Positions 28,401-43,400 of a stretch of 64,000 bases of DNA are shown here, piece by piece. Source of the DNA: Owenia fusiformis. Taxonomy: Eukaryota; Annelida; Polychaeta; Sabellida; Oweniidae. The notes beneath the pieces are model-generated. The model did no database searches. It saw only the letters and a list, made by a program, of their open reading frames with translations, and was not told where the DNA came from. A program made the position numbers and the translations under genes. Each line of letters begins with the position of its first letter. The first letter of the stretch is position 1. The stretch spans positions 11,537,730 to 11,601,729 of the forward strand of contig CAIIXF020000007.1 in assembly GCA_903813345.2 (NCBI GenBank). Reading direction: 5' to 3'.

Positions 28401-31400
28401 GCAAAAAATGTCTGAAAATATCGATTGGTTTATCTGTGCTCTCGATATACTTTTGGGTACATTTTTTGAGACACCCTGTATATATACTATAGCGCAGCAA
28501 CATTTGAACCAACATTTATGAAGGTGTATATGTCTTGATTCTTTAAAAATACCATTTGCTGAAAAAGTTCCGGCTTTCGGGTCGAAAAATGTCTTTCAAC
28601 ACAAGGGGTCAAAAAACGTAAATATTTTGATTCGAACTTTTATACATTTTATAAGACACAGACCGTTATTCTAAGCATACGAGCAAAAAATTGATTATCA
28701 TAATGTAAACATATACTATGATTTTACTGTAGATGTCGGTGTTTGATTAATGTAATTACGCAAGTGTATTTTTCAGATTTTGTTTGAATTTTCAAATATG
28801 AGCCAAGCCGATTCAACAGAATTGTGTGGAATATTTAGGTAATTTATGATTGGGAACATATTAGTTTTCCTACCATTTGAAACATTTTATTACCAGAATT
28901 TTTCCATATAATTGCAAGGAGTTTAACAACAAATTATTGTTCATGTTTTATAAAACATAATACAAAAATGAATAAGATATATATCTAATTAAATGTTACA
29001 GAGTTATTGGAATGTTCATATATTCCAAGGGCATGTGTAATAATCAATTAGAGACATATGCAATCGAACGCCTTACAATTCTTCCGCGACATTACTTGTG
29101 GCTATCATCAAGTTTTCTGGTGGCTGTTTCTTCTTTGACCTTACCGCTGGATACAATCAGATTTTAGGAAGATAATGATAACGATTTTTCTCAATTATTC
29201 ATGAATTCGACCAAGTTTTGCTGGTTGTTTTATAAGCAACTGAGCTATATCTAACTACGAGAAATATAATTTAGCTGTAGTCCCAATTATTCAAGGAAGA
29301 GCAATATGCCCTCCTTTATTGATAATGTTCACCGCTGAATAAAAGTCCATATCTCAAAGCGTACTGAGACCCATTTTGTGAAAAACTAGCATAATCTAAT
29401 AAGCATTTGTCATTCTAATATAAAAATGATTCATTTGTAACATTTATCTTATTAATACCTGAGAAACAATACAAAGCGTCGATACACTGATTACATAATT
29501 TCTTGGTATCGATAAGAAAAATAACCTCAAATTTATAGCTTAGAAACCTAAATCATATATTTAAAATCATTTTGTATTATTTTCTGTTGCATTGTGTACT
29601 CCAAATTGGGAAAAATTGGGATTTCATTTTACCTCTGTTAATGGCAGGCATAATTCAGCCTGAAAGCTGGAAGTATATTAAACGGTTATTATAAAAATTA
29701 TTAGGGAACATATGTAGGTATGTTAATGTTAGTTCAAATATCGCTGCGCTATAGTGTGCTGCCAGCTCCTTTATTAGACGTCCTAAAGATTTCATACCAT
29801 GGACTATATCACCATTCTTTAAATCATGTTTTTCTAAGTGTATATTACCCAAATGAATGGGGAATAGGCATGTTATAAACTATTTCTAAGCAAGGTTGTA
29901 TACTAGTACGTTTGATCCTGATAATTATAGAGTAATAGATGTTTAAGCTTACACAGGCAATGTTGTCGACGCAATCTAAATAAGACAAAGCACACTTTAT
30001 TTATCTTACGCACTCATATATCTCACTATAAACGAGTAAAAGAAACTAGTATAACGAATTAAGATTGACTTCAGAAAAGCGTTCGATTATGTTAATATGT
30101 GTAATGTGTAAACCATGCAAACTGGATATACGACCTAATTCAACTAGTTTCATAATCATTTTCAGAATGGATAAAAAATCGAAAACTTGTCTGAAACTCA
30201 AAGATGGTATCGCCCCTACTTTCGAGACATATGCCGACATAATGCAGGGCTAAGTAATTACTTATTCAACCACTTCCTTGACGATTTGTCACAGTATTTA
30301 GCAAAAGAGTGTAAAATTTAAATTGATTGTCAACAGATAAATCTTTTACTTTGGACTGGTGGTTTAATTTTATATTCAAATATTGAAGATTGGGCTGAAA
30401 GAATGTCAAATTGTCTATTTAAATTCTGTAAGAGGTATCACCTTATTGTTAACACTTTCAAGATAACAATTGTTTTTTCTCAAAATCCAATATGCAATTC
30501 ACTTTTAATGACAACTTTCCTTGAAAGCGTTAAGCACTCTACATATTTGGGCCGAATATTTAACAATAGCATTAATTTCGATGTACACGCACAGTATGTT
30601 ATCTACAAGAACAGGCGAGGAATGTCCAACGTCTATTTTATAGATTCATACCGCCACATACCGTCTTATAACAACTCTGATTTCGAAACATTTACGAAGA
30701 GATTACAAAGAAACGTTGTCTCAACTTCAGTATGCCTTGTCTTCAGTATGTGAACAATACTGATATATTTTCGGTACAATGGTGAAAGGGCAGGTCTGTA
30801 CAAGATATATAATCAGACTTCAGTACAAATACCCAAGTGAACGATGGCTTGGTTAAACTTTCTGTTCAAATATGCAGATAAAAAGGCAAAGATCACCTTC
30901 TGACAGCTTCCGAAGAGAATGTGCGGATTAAATTTGTTATTAATACTTAAATTAGTGAAGATTATTGTAAACATGAAAAAGTCGATAAAAATACAAAACA
31001 CAATTAGGATATGGTTCTTTGCGTTTTGAGAAAATGGGTTTATTATAATGGTCATTATGGACGGGAAACTACATTTAATCAACGCAGTATTGGTATAAGT
31101 TGACTGCTTGAACTTTGTAAGTCTTAACCATGTAAACTCAGTATCGAAGATAACATTTCAGTTCGTGTCTTCCCCACAGTCTTCGAAATAGACAAGTCCA
31201 GAAAGGTTATATTCAACTGATTTAACGACAAAATGAACACGGAGGAGATTAATTGTATTTTGAAAAGCAATAACTTAACCAAAAATAAACATTACGGAGT
31301 GTTTGGTAGCGATGAGTTACGTAGCTTAGTCCTACACAATGCTCCAAAGTGCGAGATATTAGTTAGTAATACAGACAAAACATCTCAAGAGGGTCAACAT

Positions 31401-34400
31401 TGGTGCCTCTTTATAGTACCCAGAGATAGCGAGATAGCAGAAGAAACGTGTATTTTGTAGATTCCTACGGCCACGCACCGTCTTATTACTGTTACAACTC
31501 AGATTTCGAAACATTTGCAAAGAGCTAAAAAGGAAAATTATCTCGACTGCAGTTAGACTTCAAAGCTTGGATTCATCAGTGTGTGGACAATACACCATAT
31601 ACATTTCTGTACAATGGTGCAAGGGCAGATCGAAGTGTAGAAGATATATTACCAGACTTCTGTTCAAATACGCAATTGAACGATGGTTTGGTCAAGCGTT
31701 ATGTTTCGGATATGCAGATCAGAATCCAAAGATCACATTCTGATACTTTTCAAAGTTGCACCTTTCAAAGAGACTATGTAGTGTAACTTATTTGTTTATA
31801 GTTATGCTAGATAAGATAGTTAACTTAATCATCAAGAATATTGAAAACAAAAACAAAATATATCAGAATATAGTTGTTTATGTATTAAAAACATATTATT
31901 GTTATGTCATTATTGAATGAAAATGTTAGTAGACTACTATGCTATTATGATTACAAGTTTTGATTTAATGTACATATCGAATGTACAGTTCGTAAAATCC
32001 AGCCACTATTTTGAGCTAAGAATACATGCAGGCACAGACAATATGATTTAAAACGTAAAACTTCACAGAAGTTAGAATGTGGGGATGTGGCTACATTTCG
32101 ACAAATGAAAGACATCATTTATTAGGGAGTTTTATTTTACAATTATTGTGTGGTATCATGAGAATTTTGACGTGAAATCAGTCTACTACTTTTTATTATA
32201 ATGTTAGGTTCGGTAAAAACCGATCTTATCCGTTATAGCGATTAGGGTTAAGAATGGAGGAGTATAGTAAGGGTATAACTGAAATTGCCTGAATATGCGA
32301 GGGAGGGGGGTGTCGGCGAGATCAAAGAAAGCGGCTCCGACAGCCCGATTTCTATCTCCCGAACGGGGAGAGCTAGAGAGATGGGACCCGCGCCAAAGTG
32401 TTTAGGGGGGTTAGGTTAGGCCTAGAAGACTTCACCCCTAACTATACCCAGGGTAGGGGCGTGGTGGGGGAGGGAAATAGGGTCGATTTTCGGGGGCTAG
32501 GAAGCCTCTTATCGGGCCTTAGGGTTAGCGAAGGGTCGGTTTGTTGACTTAAAGGCTTAACTCGAGTGGATTAGTAGAGATAAGCCGAAATGTCAATAAC
32601 ACTCGAGATATCTATACGGGTACCTATGTAGTAGGGCCATGTGCAAAGGGACTTTATGGACAGGGGCAATAACAGTTTTCAAGCTATATATATGACACAC
32701 CTTATTGAGTTGTTGATAATGAGCACATGCATACATGTATTGAAATGTTGCTATATGCCATTCAGGTGTTGAGGAGGACTACTCATCAGGCGCATATGCT
32801 GTACTGCAGCAACTCCTCAAAGACCAGACGGGTCAGGATTTCAAACAGTTGGTGCAAACCGAGGTAGTTAGAATTGCTTAGGTTGTTGCAAAACTCAAAC
32901 ACAGGTTTGATCACAAAATAATGGATTGATGATAAATGGAAAGAGGAGGGAGGGATATATCAATGTGACAAAAAGAATTCCTTAAAAAATGCCTTAATTG
33001 AATTATTTTTCATTTACCATTTTATGATTTAGGTTTTAGGTAAAGCAAGTATGTCGTCAAGTACATTTGATATTAAAAGTCCGAGTAATGCTTTTGGCGT
33101 GGCTTATGGTTATGACTGCATCAGTGAAAGGGACACCGTCGTACCAGGTAAACAAATCAAACAGCATTCATACAAATCTACAATATGTGTTACATAAATG
33201 CTCTTTGGCGTACCTTAGTTTTTCGTTCATTTGGTTTTCTTGAATGGATTTATTTCAAGTTCTTCCCATTCGTGTTTGTCTTTACTACCCTATATCATAC
33301 AAGAGTAGTATTGTGGCGGACCAATTATCTCAGCTATTATATATTTCAGGGAATTGGTGGAATTTCCCCGAATCTGCTGCTCAAGGTCTTTGGACAAATG
33401 TGAAAGATCTTGCCAACCTTGTCATCAACATTGCTGGTGGCAAAAGCTCAAGACCTGGGTCTATTTTAAGTAAGTTGAATCTCAAGAGCTGGCATCTACT
33501 TCCCTGTGAAGTATACCAATGGCTCTGTTATGTCCTGTCATGATCATAGTTCCACATGACCTTCGTTTATACTGGTACTTATTAGTTGGTCCGATCACGG
33601 GTTTCAGGGAAATCTTGTAAATCAAGAAATATGTTTATTTATCCATACCGAAACAATTTTCGTATGCGGTGAATTGTTGTTGTCGAATCTCTAAAAAAAT
33701 TAAAACACACTAATGCATTATCACAGATGCAGCTACAACTGCTAAAATGCTCACTAAACAAACGAGGAAAGGACAGGGCAATCCACCTGCTAATGAAAAC
33801 GGCATGTTCGGAATTGGCACAGAAGTAGTCGATGGGCAGAACGGAAACACGTGGTTTGTGAATACCGGATATAGTGAAGGATACTGTAGTGAAGTTATAG
33901 GAAATACAGATGGCCGTGGATTAGTTCTTATGTCCAACCAGGATTGTGCACGTGGCCATTTTCTACTTGGGGAAATATTCCGTGCTGTGGCACAGGTTTA
34001 TAATTGGCAGGATGCCATAGGCAACTCGAAAATCGAATTCAACAAAAGGTAATAAAGTCAGACAGTCTTCAAATAATACAATTTCTAATTGTACTGCTCG
34101 TAGCTTCATTTCCACGGTGAAAATGTTTATGTTAAATATAATAGTTATCTGGTGATGGATGATGGGCTCCCTTGCCATTGTTATTTCGTCAGGTGGGTTT
34201 GATCATTGCTATGGGATTGCATTTTGTTATTCCGTTTTCTAGTTGAGTTATTTTGTTTTTCCCATGGCCAATGTGATTCCTTGTTAATACTGTATATTCG
34301 TAATTTGCCTTTTGTTAGAATGCAGGTCAGGCCAGCCCCGCCCTCTCCACAACCATGGGAAGGTAATTATGTGATTGATGACATCCAGGTTCCACCACTT

Positions 34401-37400
34401 CTAAAGGGTATACTGGAGGATGTTGTTGGGCGACCTATCACAAAAGACGACCTACCATTTCAAAATGTTTATGTTACATCATCAATGATCCAACCTGATA
34501 AGCACTTATGCAGTATGTACATATATCCATGTGCAAGGCCTGACAAAATTGGCAAGTAAGTATTTGATCAGATATAGGTTTTACGAACATTTCCATACCG
34601 GCGTAAAATAAATTATGGTCCCCTGGGGATTATGGTCCCTTTTCCTTACAGCCCTTACTGGCCCCGACTGTGTATAAATAATAGGGAAAATAATTGTAAT
34701 TAGGTCACCATATAAATCAATAGCGAGTAGGACCAAAATCTGATAGGACCACCTACCCTTTTACATCGGCCTTTTCATTTAGAACTTAAGGGTGAGACAA
34801 TCCACCAACTTCGGGATACATCATGTTCCAGGTACTGCACAGTCCTTACTATATGGCAAGTAACACGTGCTAAACTAGGAGATATCACTTTTATCCCCGA
34901 TGGACCAAATGGGTACAAAGCTGAATTTTTCCTTATGCCTACAGATTTTGGTGATATAATAGGCCATGGGCATCGAACAGGTTTGTTACAAAGTCTTTTC
35001 ACTAATCCTGGGCATCTTAGAGATTAAACTAATCTAAACTAAACTATATTCACGTTATTTACACGTGTACTCTTTTGGGTTGCTTTAAGATATATTACAT
35101 GGATGTTCTTAATTCATGCCTTTCCTGCTTTATGCCCATCTTTCTTTCTTGCTATTATCTGAATTACCACTTTCTTAAGGTGGAGCTCCTACCAGAGGCC
35201 CACCAGGTGGAACTACTCCGTCACCAGGTGACCGTGACAGGAATAAAAACCTCGTGATTCACAACCTCTTACCATTTGAACACTATGTGGACACCCCAGG
35301 GAGGACAGATGAGACCCAGAATCTCGAACAGAGAATGCAGAAGTGGTTCGTTCCGGGTGTATCTATTGCCGTTATCAAAGACTATCAAGTTGACTGGGCT
35401 GATGGATTTGGAATGGCACAGCCCGGTACCTATTTTCTTATTCATTATTGCATGCATTGGTCATATTGACACGGACCAGTGATAGCTCATTCTTTTTTTA
35501 AAAATAGGCATCAGGTTTACGTTTAATGAATTACTGAGACTAGGGATATGGGCATAAACTCAGCGATGTACTATCAACGGTCATTCATATAATCTTTATT
35601 TATTCCAGGGGTATCTGCAAGTGCTGACACTTTATACCAAGCTGGTACACTCAGTAGTTTTGTGTCTTCAATCGCGGCATTGTCATTAGTGCAAAAGGGT
35701 CAACTTAATTTAGAGGCTGATGTTAACACACTTTTGCAGAATTTTAAGGTAATTCGATGGTAGTTATTAAATGACCACTTTTGAGTAGTTTTGTATGTGT
35801 ACGACATCTGACCTGGATCTCCAGCAATTTTAGTAGCACCGTGTAAGCAAATGCACTTTTGGAAACATTTCTGAACAAACTTGAGATTTATCATTAACAT
35901 GAATATTCACCATTTCGCTTACAGATGACTTACAATGGCCAACAAAAGGACGGTGTAAAACTAAGACATATATTGGCCCACAATGGTGGAATTGATATTG
36001 ATGAATTTGATGGATATAAGCAGGTATAACAATAAACCGCCAAACATACAGAAACAGACCTAATCAGTATAACACATAATAGTGCAATACATGTTATATT
36101 AAAGGACATTATTAAAACGAGTGATGCAAACCAAGATAAGTATTTAAAATACTGGAAGCGGCCACGTTATATGAGCGACAATTTTACCCAACATTTCCAT
36201 ATTGATTTTACACTTCATTTTTCAAGTTGTAAATAAAGTCCATGGTTATTCCAGTTAAGTCAACTGCCGACGTTAATGCAGACTCTGAATGGGCAATCAC
36301 CTGCGAATAACCAGAAGATAGGAATAATGGAGGACTACCTGAGCCTTGACCCAAAGCCGGTTGGACAAGGTTAGATTACACAGACCTTGAATTCACACTA
36401 AATGAAGTAATTTTTGCAACGAGTCCAAAGCATACAAAACATAGTCTATCTTAGTATCAAGGCTTGAATCTTTGAGGCTGTAAAGAATAGTTGTGTCGAA
36501 GGTGTATCAGGTTGAGCGAAATTACCAGGCAGCCTTTTTATTTTCAGGAGTTGAAGAGGATTATTCTTCAGGAGGGTTTGCAGTTTTACAACAAATTCTC
36601 GAGGATCAGACAAGCCAAAGCTTTGTTGATTTAGTACAGAACGAGGTATATCTGTATAAAGACCTGGCATTTTGTTGAACCAGTATATGGGACAAACAAT
36701 ACACGTTATAGGGTTGAAGAAAGGATCAAATGACAGATATCAAAATCAGAATCATTTTTTAAATTCCTACGTTTCAGGTATTTGGCAGGGCTAGAATGGT
36801 GTCCAGTTCGTTTGAAATCAAAAGTAGCCAATATGGCTTGGCTTTTGGGTATGACTGTGTCAGTGATAGAGACACTGTCGTGGAAGGTAGCCTGATTTAT
36901 ATCTAGCTATTCTGAATTATCAACACTAAAACATGCAATTTTATTTTATCGTCGTTTTATATATAGCAGCATTTGAATGTAAAATTGTGTTGAGAACTCT
37001 ATTGTAAGCGCAGACTGGACATATGAAACTATAATTCTGTATTTCTTTTAGGGAATTGGTGGAATTTCCCAGAATCTGCTGCTCAAGGTCTCTGGACAAA
37101 TGTGATAGATCTTGCAAAATTGGTGATTAACATTGCTGGTGGTAAAAATTCCATGGCTGGGTCAATCTTGAGTACGTTTTCACATAATCTTAATTACTTG
37201 ATGTACTGTAGTACATAGGCATGAATTGAAATACAGGAGTTGTAACTGTTTTAAAATGCTGAATTGTTAACTATGAATCTAAAAACTCGTCTTCTTTTGA
37301 TCCAAGGAAATATGCATATTTATATATATAAATTAATGCAATAAGTAGAATTATGATAAAAAAGTATATTTTAGATCCTTCGATTACTGCTCAGATGCTT

Positions 37401-40400
37401 ACAAAACAAACTAAGCAAGGTCAGGGAAATCCACCAGCTCTTGAAAATGGAATATTTGGTCTGGGAACGGAAGTCGTCGATGGCCAGAACGGAAACACGT
37501 GGTTTGTGAATACCGGATATAGCGAGGGGTACTGTAGTGAAGTCATAGCCAACACGGACGGACGAGGTCTGGTTATGATGTCCAACCAGGATTGCGCTCG
37601 TGGACATTTCCTACTTGGGGAAATATTCCGTGCTGTCTCAGTAGTCTATAACTGGCAAGATGCTATTAACAACCCAAACATAGAATTTAATAGCAGGTAC
37701 CATAACATTTTCAAACTATAATATATCTTATGTTACTTTTAGCATTAAGAATACATAAAATACATGTATGCTGTTTGCGTTTAGAATGCCCGTAAAACCC
37801 GCTCCATCATTTCAACAACCATGGGAGGGGAATTATATGATCGTCGATATACAAGTCCCCGAGCCTCTAAAGTCTATCATTGAGGGAATCGCTGGACGCC
37901 CTATAAAACGTGAAGATCTACCGTTCCAGAATATATATGCCTCCACGACAATGATTCAGCCAGATAAGAACTTATGCAGCATGTACATCTACCCTTGTGC
38001 AAACCCTGATAAAATTGGGAAGTAAGTGTAAACACTGTCTTAAAGTTGGTCATATATTAAAAATATATTTTGAGATTGAGATAGAATAGTGTTTTGCTGT
38101 ATTGTGTAAGTTAAATAATTTGATATGATTTAATACAATTTGATGATTTGAGCATTTCTTACTTGGTGTTCGACTAGTGGATATACTATATGCCAAAGCA
38201 ATAATTTATTTAGGTACTGTACTGTCCTGACTATATGGCAGGTCGTGAACGCCCAGTTAGGAGACATAACCTTTATACCAGATGGTCGAGGAGGGTATAC
38301 AGCAGAGTTTTTCCTCACAGATACGGAGTTTGGTGACACAAAAATTCATGCAACTCGAACAGGTAAACCTTTCGAACAGTCTAGGTTATACATGCATGGT
38401 GTCCCCTATGGGACGTGGGGATGTTATCGAATATTCTGTCCGTCATCGTATCAACGCTAAAGCTATGGCGTTGTATGCGGTGTTGGGTTTGTTATAGAGC
38501 ATGCTGTATCCTTTGTAGGCTCTGCAACACCTCCTCCCAGCTTAACTACACCCTCACCAATAGATCGAGAAATGAACAAACAGCTTGTGATACAGAATCT
38601 CCTGCCATTTGAACACTATATCCACACACCTGGAAGGACAGATGAGACACAAACTCTTGCACAACGAATGGAGAAATGGTTTGTCCCTGGTGTATCTATA
38701 GCTGTCATCAACAACTACCAGATTGACTGGGCTGATGGGTTTGGAATGGCACAGCCTGGTACGATAATACATTAAATGATATCAAGGTTACTTGTATGGA
38801 CTATTCCGCTACTGGTGTGAACATTTATCTGACCATGTCCTATTATGACATAGTTAGTCCCATCATTGATTTACATATTTGTTTTTATCATTAAAAACTT
38901 CCCTATATTAATTTAATCAGAGAATATGAAGGTCATTTACCAGGAGAGCATAATTTCTTTCACACGATCGGTATTTAGTGTTCCGATATTATCAATGTAC
39001 AAATAGCAAGATTTGGAAAATAGAGACTCACATCTCAATCAAAATTACATGTTAACTTTTTTTCTTGTTGGCGATTTCAAAGATATATTGATGTGGGGCT
39101 GAGAAAAAGATCTTTCAAAGATGATGTCTATTTGAAAATGAAACCCAAACATAGTTTCAGACCCAAGCCCTTTCTCCGAATCTATCCTTTGTGACAAAAC
39201 GTGATGTATATACATGTATATGTGTTTGTCTCAGGTGTCCCAGCCTCTGCTGACACCATCTATCAAGCTGGTACGTTGAGCAGTTTCGTGTCTGCAATCG
39301 CCACCTTGTCTCTTGTGGAACAAGGTCAACTTGATCTAGAAGCTGATGTTAACACTCTCTTACGATCATGGAAGGTAATAATGTCAAGAATTCCAACTTT
39401 TAGTCTGATCTTATATGTGCAATCCACAATTTTCCGAAATAAATATCAAACTAAATGTTAAATCTTTATATTCCTCTGTTTCGATGTCTGAGCCAGACGA
39501 ATGGGTGTAGTTAGTCATTCAACCCATTTAAGTTTTCCCTTTAGGTATCACAAAAAAGAACATTTTTTTGTTGTTAAAAGCATGCGACCACGTAATTTGC
39601 GCAACATGACTTTTTGTTCTTTGCTTGATACCTGGAAGAATTATTATTACCTATTACACAATGCACCACCGTCGCGGGTGATTCAAAACGTAGCCTAGAT
39701 CAAAACCGTCAAGGTACGAGTGTATCGTACAAAACACCAAACGGACATGAGATGAAGGATGGAGCTCAACGAACGAGGTGAAGGCTCTCTTGCCTTCAAT
39801 GAAAAATTTATTTTGTCTTTTTAGATGACCTACAACAACCAGCAAAAGGATGGCGTGAAACTTAAGCATCTACTGGCCCATAATGGCGGCCTTACTGTTC
39901 TGGAGTTCGATGGTTATCAACAGGTAACACCTTATACCTGAAAAGTCAGTGATGAATCTTATAAGCAGCGATTGTCTATCTCTGCGGCTTTCCTTCTCAT
40001 CTGCCGTTAAATATAAGAGACTACATCTGGTATAACTGCACTTTGTGAATCATTGGGTATTGAAGCCAAAGGTCAAAGGCAAACGCTTTATTAAATGAGT
40101 GTTTGAAGGTTGAAGACAATGTGACAGAATGTCAATGTCACGCTTCTGTGTTAATGTCACCAGGAAAGCTATGGAGATTCTGGTTGCCAAAACAGTCAAA
40201 GAATAACAACCAAGATATTATCCACGGTGATTTGAATAATTATTTTCCAGTCAAGTCGGATGCCAAACTTATTGCAGACTCTGAATGGTCAATCTCCTGC
40301 TAATAATGAGAAAGTTGCAGTTTCAAACGATCTGTTAGGGTTTGGAGACCAACCATTAGGACAAGGTGAGATTGTAAATAAAAAAGAAAGCGCTTAAGGT

Positions 40401-43400
40401 AACAGTAAAATTAATCAAAAGTATAAGAAATGGCAGCCATATTTTTTTTGATAAAGTCACAAGATTTTGGATCTGTTTTCCTTATATGTGAATGCATTTC
40501 CTGACTAAAGAATCATGTCAAAGAAAACATCACATTTAAACGCATTTCATAACTATGAATTGGAGGTGCTTGGGTCCCCAAAGCTAGCATGAAGACTGTG
40601 ACGCGAGGCTAATTTTTGAAAGTTTCAAGGAGTAGCCTTGCAACAGTCACACATTTGCAAGAATCCAAAATTTCCACAAATCATTTTAGCTTACCAAGTA
40701 ACATCGAAGGAGCATGGAAATGTGCACTTCTTGTATTATGTTAGAGTATAATAAAACTCAAACCATAGTTTCATGCTCCTTTGATGTTCCTTGGTAAAGT
40801 AAGTCTTTTGGAGTACAAATGTGACACCGAAGCACCCATACTCCTTGAAGTTTTCAAAAATTAACCTCACTTCACAGTTTTCATGTTAGCTTTAGGAACT
40901 CATATGAAAAATACGTTCATGTGTGATGTTCACTTTGACATGTCTCTTTAGTCAAGATATACATTCATATACAAGGAAAACAGATCTTAAAACCATGTGT
41001 CTCAATCTAAAGATTATGGCTGCCATTTTTTGTACTTTAGATTTACTTAGCCTTCACCTCAAATTATATTTTCGTGTCATTCTCACAGAATTATTATTAT
41101 CTCTATGCATTTGTCAGTTATGACACACGACCTTTATCAATAATTTGGATCTTGTTTGAGGAGGCGTGCTTAATCATTGTTTACAGTACATGGGTAATAC
41201 AACATACATGCATACCATATATTTGTAAGTATTTTTATATTTAGGAGAGCAAGAAGACTACTCTTCGGGAGGTTATGCTGTTTTGCAGCAAATTCTCGAA
41301 GATCAAACCAATCAGCCTTTCAAGCAATTGGTACAAAGATTGGTAAGTGATATAATCCAATATTTTGACATCCAGTGCGAAGTAACAAAACCAAGAGCAT
41401 AATGTTAGAAATGTTTAACGTTTAAACATTTTTGGGACTTGTCTGTTTTGACCTTTGATTCATACGTGTTTAATTTAGCGATTGAACATGCTCTTAGGAG
41501 TGGAGGTTAAGGTATCAATACTCAGTAACTCAACTTGACGATTAGTTTATGAAATCACGCCTTTATGTATTACAGGTCTTGGATAAGGCGTCGATGCGAT
41601 CTAGTACATTTGACATAAAAAGTCCCAGTAATTCATATGGTATTGCATATGGCTATGATTGCCTCAGTGACAAGGACACTTTAGTCCCAGGTGAGCTACC
41701 TTTTAAAAAAGTAATGTTACACTATGTTACTTGTACTTGTATATATTTACATTCTTGTTGTAACTTGCATTGATCCTGCTGTATACTTTTCCCTATACTT
41801 TATTGAAAAAAACTTGGCATTGTAGATTCATTGAAAGCATCGACAAATAAATTAACAAATCCAAACTTTGTTTCCTAGATTATATTACAGGATTTTGGAT
41901 TATGTCATTTTCAAATGTCATATTTTAGGCTGTGTTGTTTATTTTCATGTACTGAATTTAGGAAAATGGTGGAATTTCCCCGAGTCTGCCGCCCAAGGCT
42001 TATGGACCAACGTAAACGATCTTGCCAACCTTGTTATCAATGTTGCTGGTGGTAAAAATCACATGCCAGGCTCAATCCTGAGTAAGAATAACAGTTATTC
42101 ACAGGTGTAACAGTTACAACGTATAAATAGCTCTTTCTTGATACGACAACATAAAGAAATATATAATCAGTATCAGCTAACATCACTTTAAATTAACGAA
42201 GTGTCTGGAGAAATGCTAAAGAGCCTTAAAATTTAAGGATCTTTAGCCGAAATGCTAACGAACCTTAACATTTAAGGCTCTCTAGCCTAATGGGTTACCA
42301 AAATGCTTTAGAGTTTTAAAAGTTAAGGCTCTCCAGCCATGGCCTTAAATTAATTCCATTGTGTTATTTTAAATAACATTGTTTCTTGTGTTGTATGCTA
42401 TTGACTTGAGGGATGAAATTGAAAGATGCACTATGTGCACGTGGTGACTCTCAAATTAACTCTTTAATTTGGATTTTGATTGGAAATTTTTTTATTTAGA
42501 TCCTACCTCAACAAATAATATGCTTACAAAACAAACTAAGAATGGTCAGGGCAATCCCCCTGCTACCGAAAATGGCATGTTCGGATTAGGGACTGAAGTA
42601 GTCGATGGTCAAAATGGAGATACCTGGTTTGTGAATACCGGATATAGTGAGGGGTATTGTAGTGAAGTTATAGCCAACACAGACGGACGAGGTTTGGTTG
42701 TCATGTCCAACCAGGATTGTGCTCGCGGCCATTTCCTACTTGGGGAAATATTCCGTGCTGTATCGGTCGTTTACAATTGGAATGATGCTATTGATAACAC
42801 AAATATAGAGTTCAATAGAAGGTAGATATTTTGTTTTACAAATTATTGATTCATATCAAGGGATCTTATTCATTTTCCTTTCGAACAAACTCATTTTCTT
42901 TCTGTTTTTTTTGCATTTTGATGATTTTCACATAACATGGCTCTATTATACCCCACTGCTATGCACAAATCTAATTCTGAGGCTATTTCTAATTCTATTT
43001 TAGAATACCTGTATTCCCTCCTCCCAAAACAAAACAACCATGGGAGGGAATGTACTCCATCGTTGATATAGAAGTTCCTGAACCATTGAAGTCTATTGTT
43101 GAAGGAATTGCTGGGCGTCCCATCAAACGTGACGATCTACCATTCCAAAATGTCTATGCCTCAACCACAATGATTCAACCAGATAAGGCGCTGTGTAGCA
43201 TGTACATCTATCCTTGTGCAAATTCTAATAAAGTTGGAAAGTAAGCAAGATTGTAAAATCATCAAGAATTCTCTCATATTTTACCTGGAAAAATAGAATC
43301 TGAACATTGGCATACCATCAAGTCTGTCTATGATCCATCAGAAGGGAACACGAATCAATACGTTGACAATGACTACAACTAAACTACTTTGATGATGTTA

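Larger units (their letters stand above)
13639..32632. mobile_element. Polinton-like fossil, palindromic fold-back form, broken
   Basis: The element is 18,994 bp, with perfect outer inverted ends beginning ACTACATAGGTACCC and a 6-bp target duplication AGGGCC at 13633-13638 and 32633-32638. The length, 6-bp duplication, long terminal repeats and adenovirus-type protease-like remnants fit Polinton/Maverick. The termini are AC rather than the AG usually reported, so the family call is not certain. Almost the whole element is one inverted repeat: left arm 13639-22739, right arm 24938-32632, L1-type loop between. It is broken. I see only protease-like remnants and no polymerase, integrase, ATPase or capsid gene. 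Compared arm stretches are nearly identical, so the arms are either recently duplicated or kept alike by gene conversion. The insertion lies in intron 4 of unit 1 of the host gene, in a non-coding position. Confidence 0.75.
12123..34980 (+). other. Unit 1 of the beta-lactamase-like protein (10 exons)
   Basis: Exons: 12123-12314, 12525-12667, 13018-13116, 13302-13419, 32766-32863, 33033-33147, 33350-33469, 33727-34048, 34319-34555, 34832-34980. Landmarks in order: QRMEKWFVPSVSIAVINNYQ (entry strand of the fold); YQAGTLSSFVSAIATLAL (position of Ser-x-x-K, here without Ser or Lys); LKHLLSHNGGI; EEDYSSGAYAVLQQ; FPESAAQGLWTNVKDLANLV; WFVNTGYSEGYCSEVI with LMSNQDCARGH; then the C-terminal module starting at PQPWEGNYVIDDI with cysteines in LCSMYIYPC and KYCTVLTIW. 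No linker precedes it: the unit starts right after the signal peptide. The fourth intron carries the Polinton-like fossil. Confidence 0.85.
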
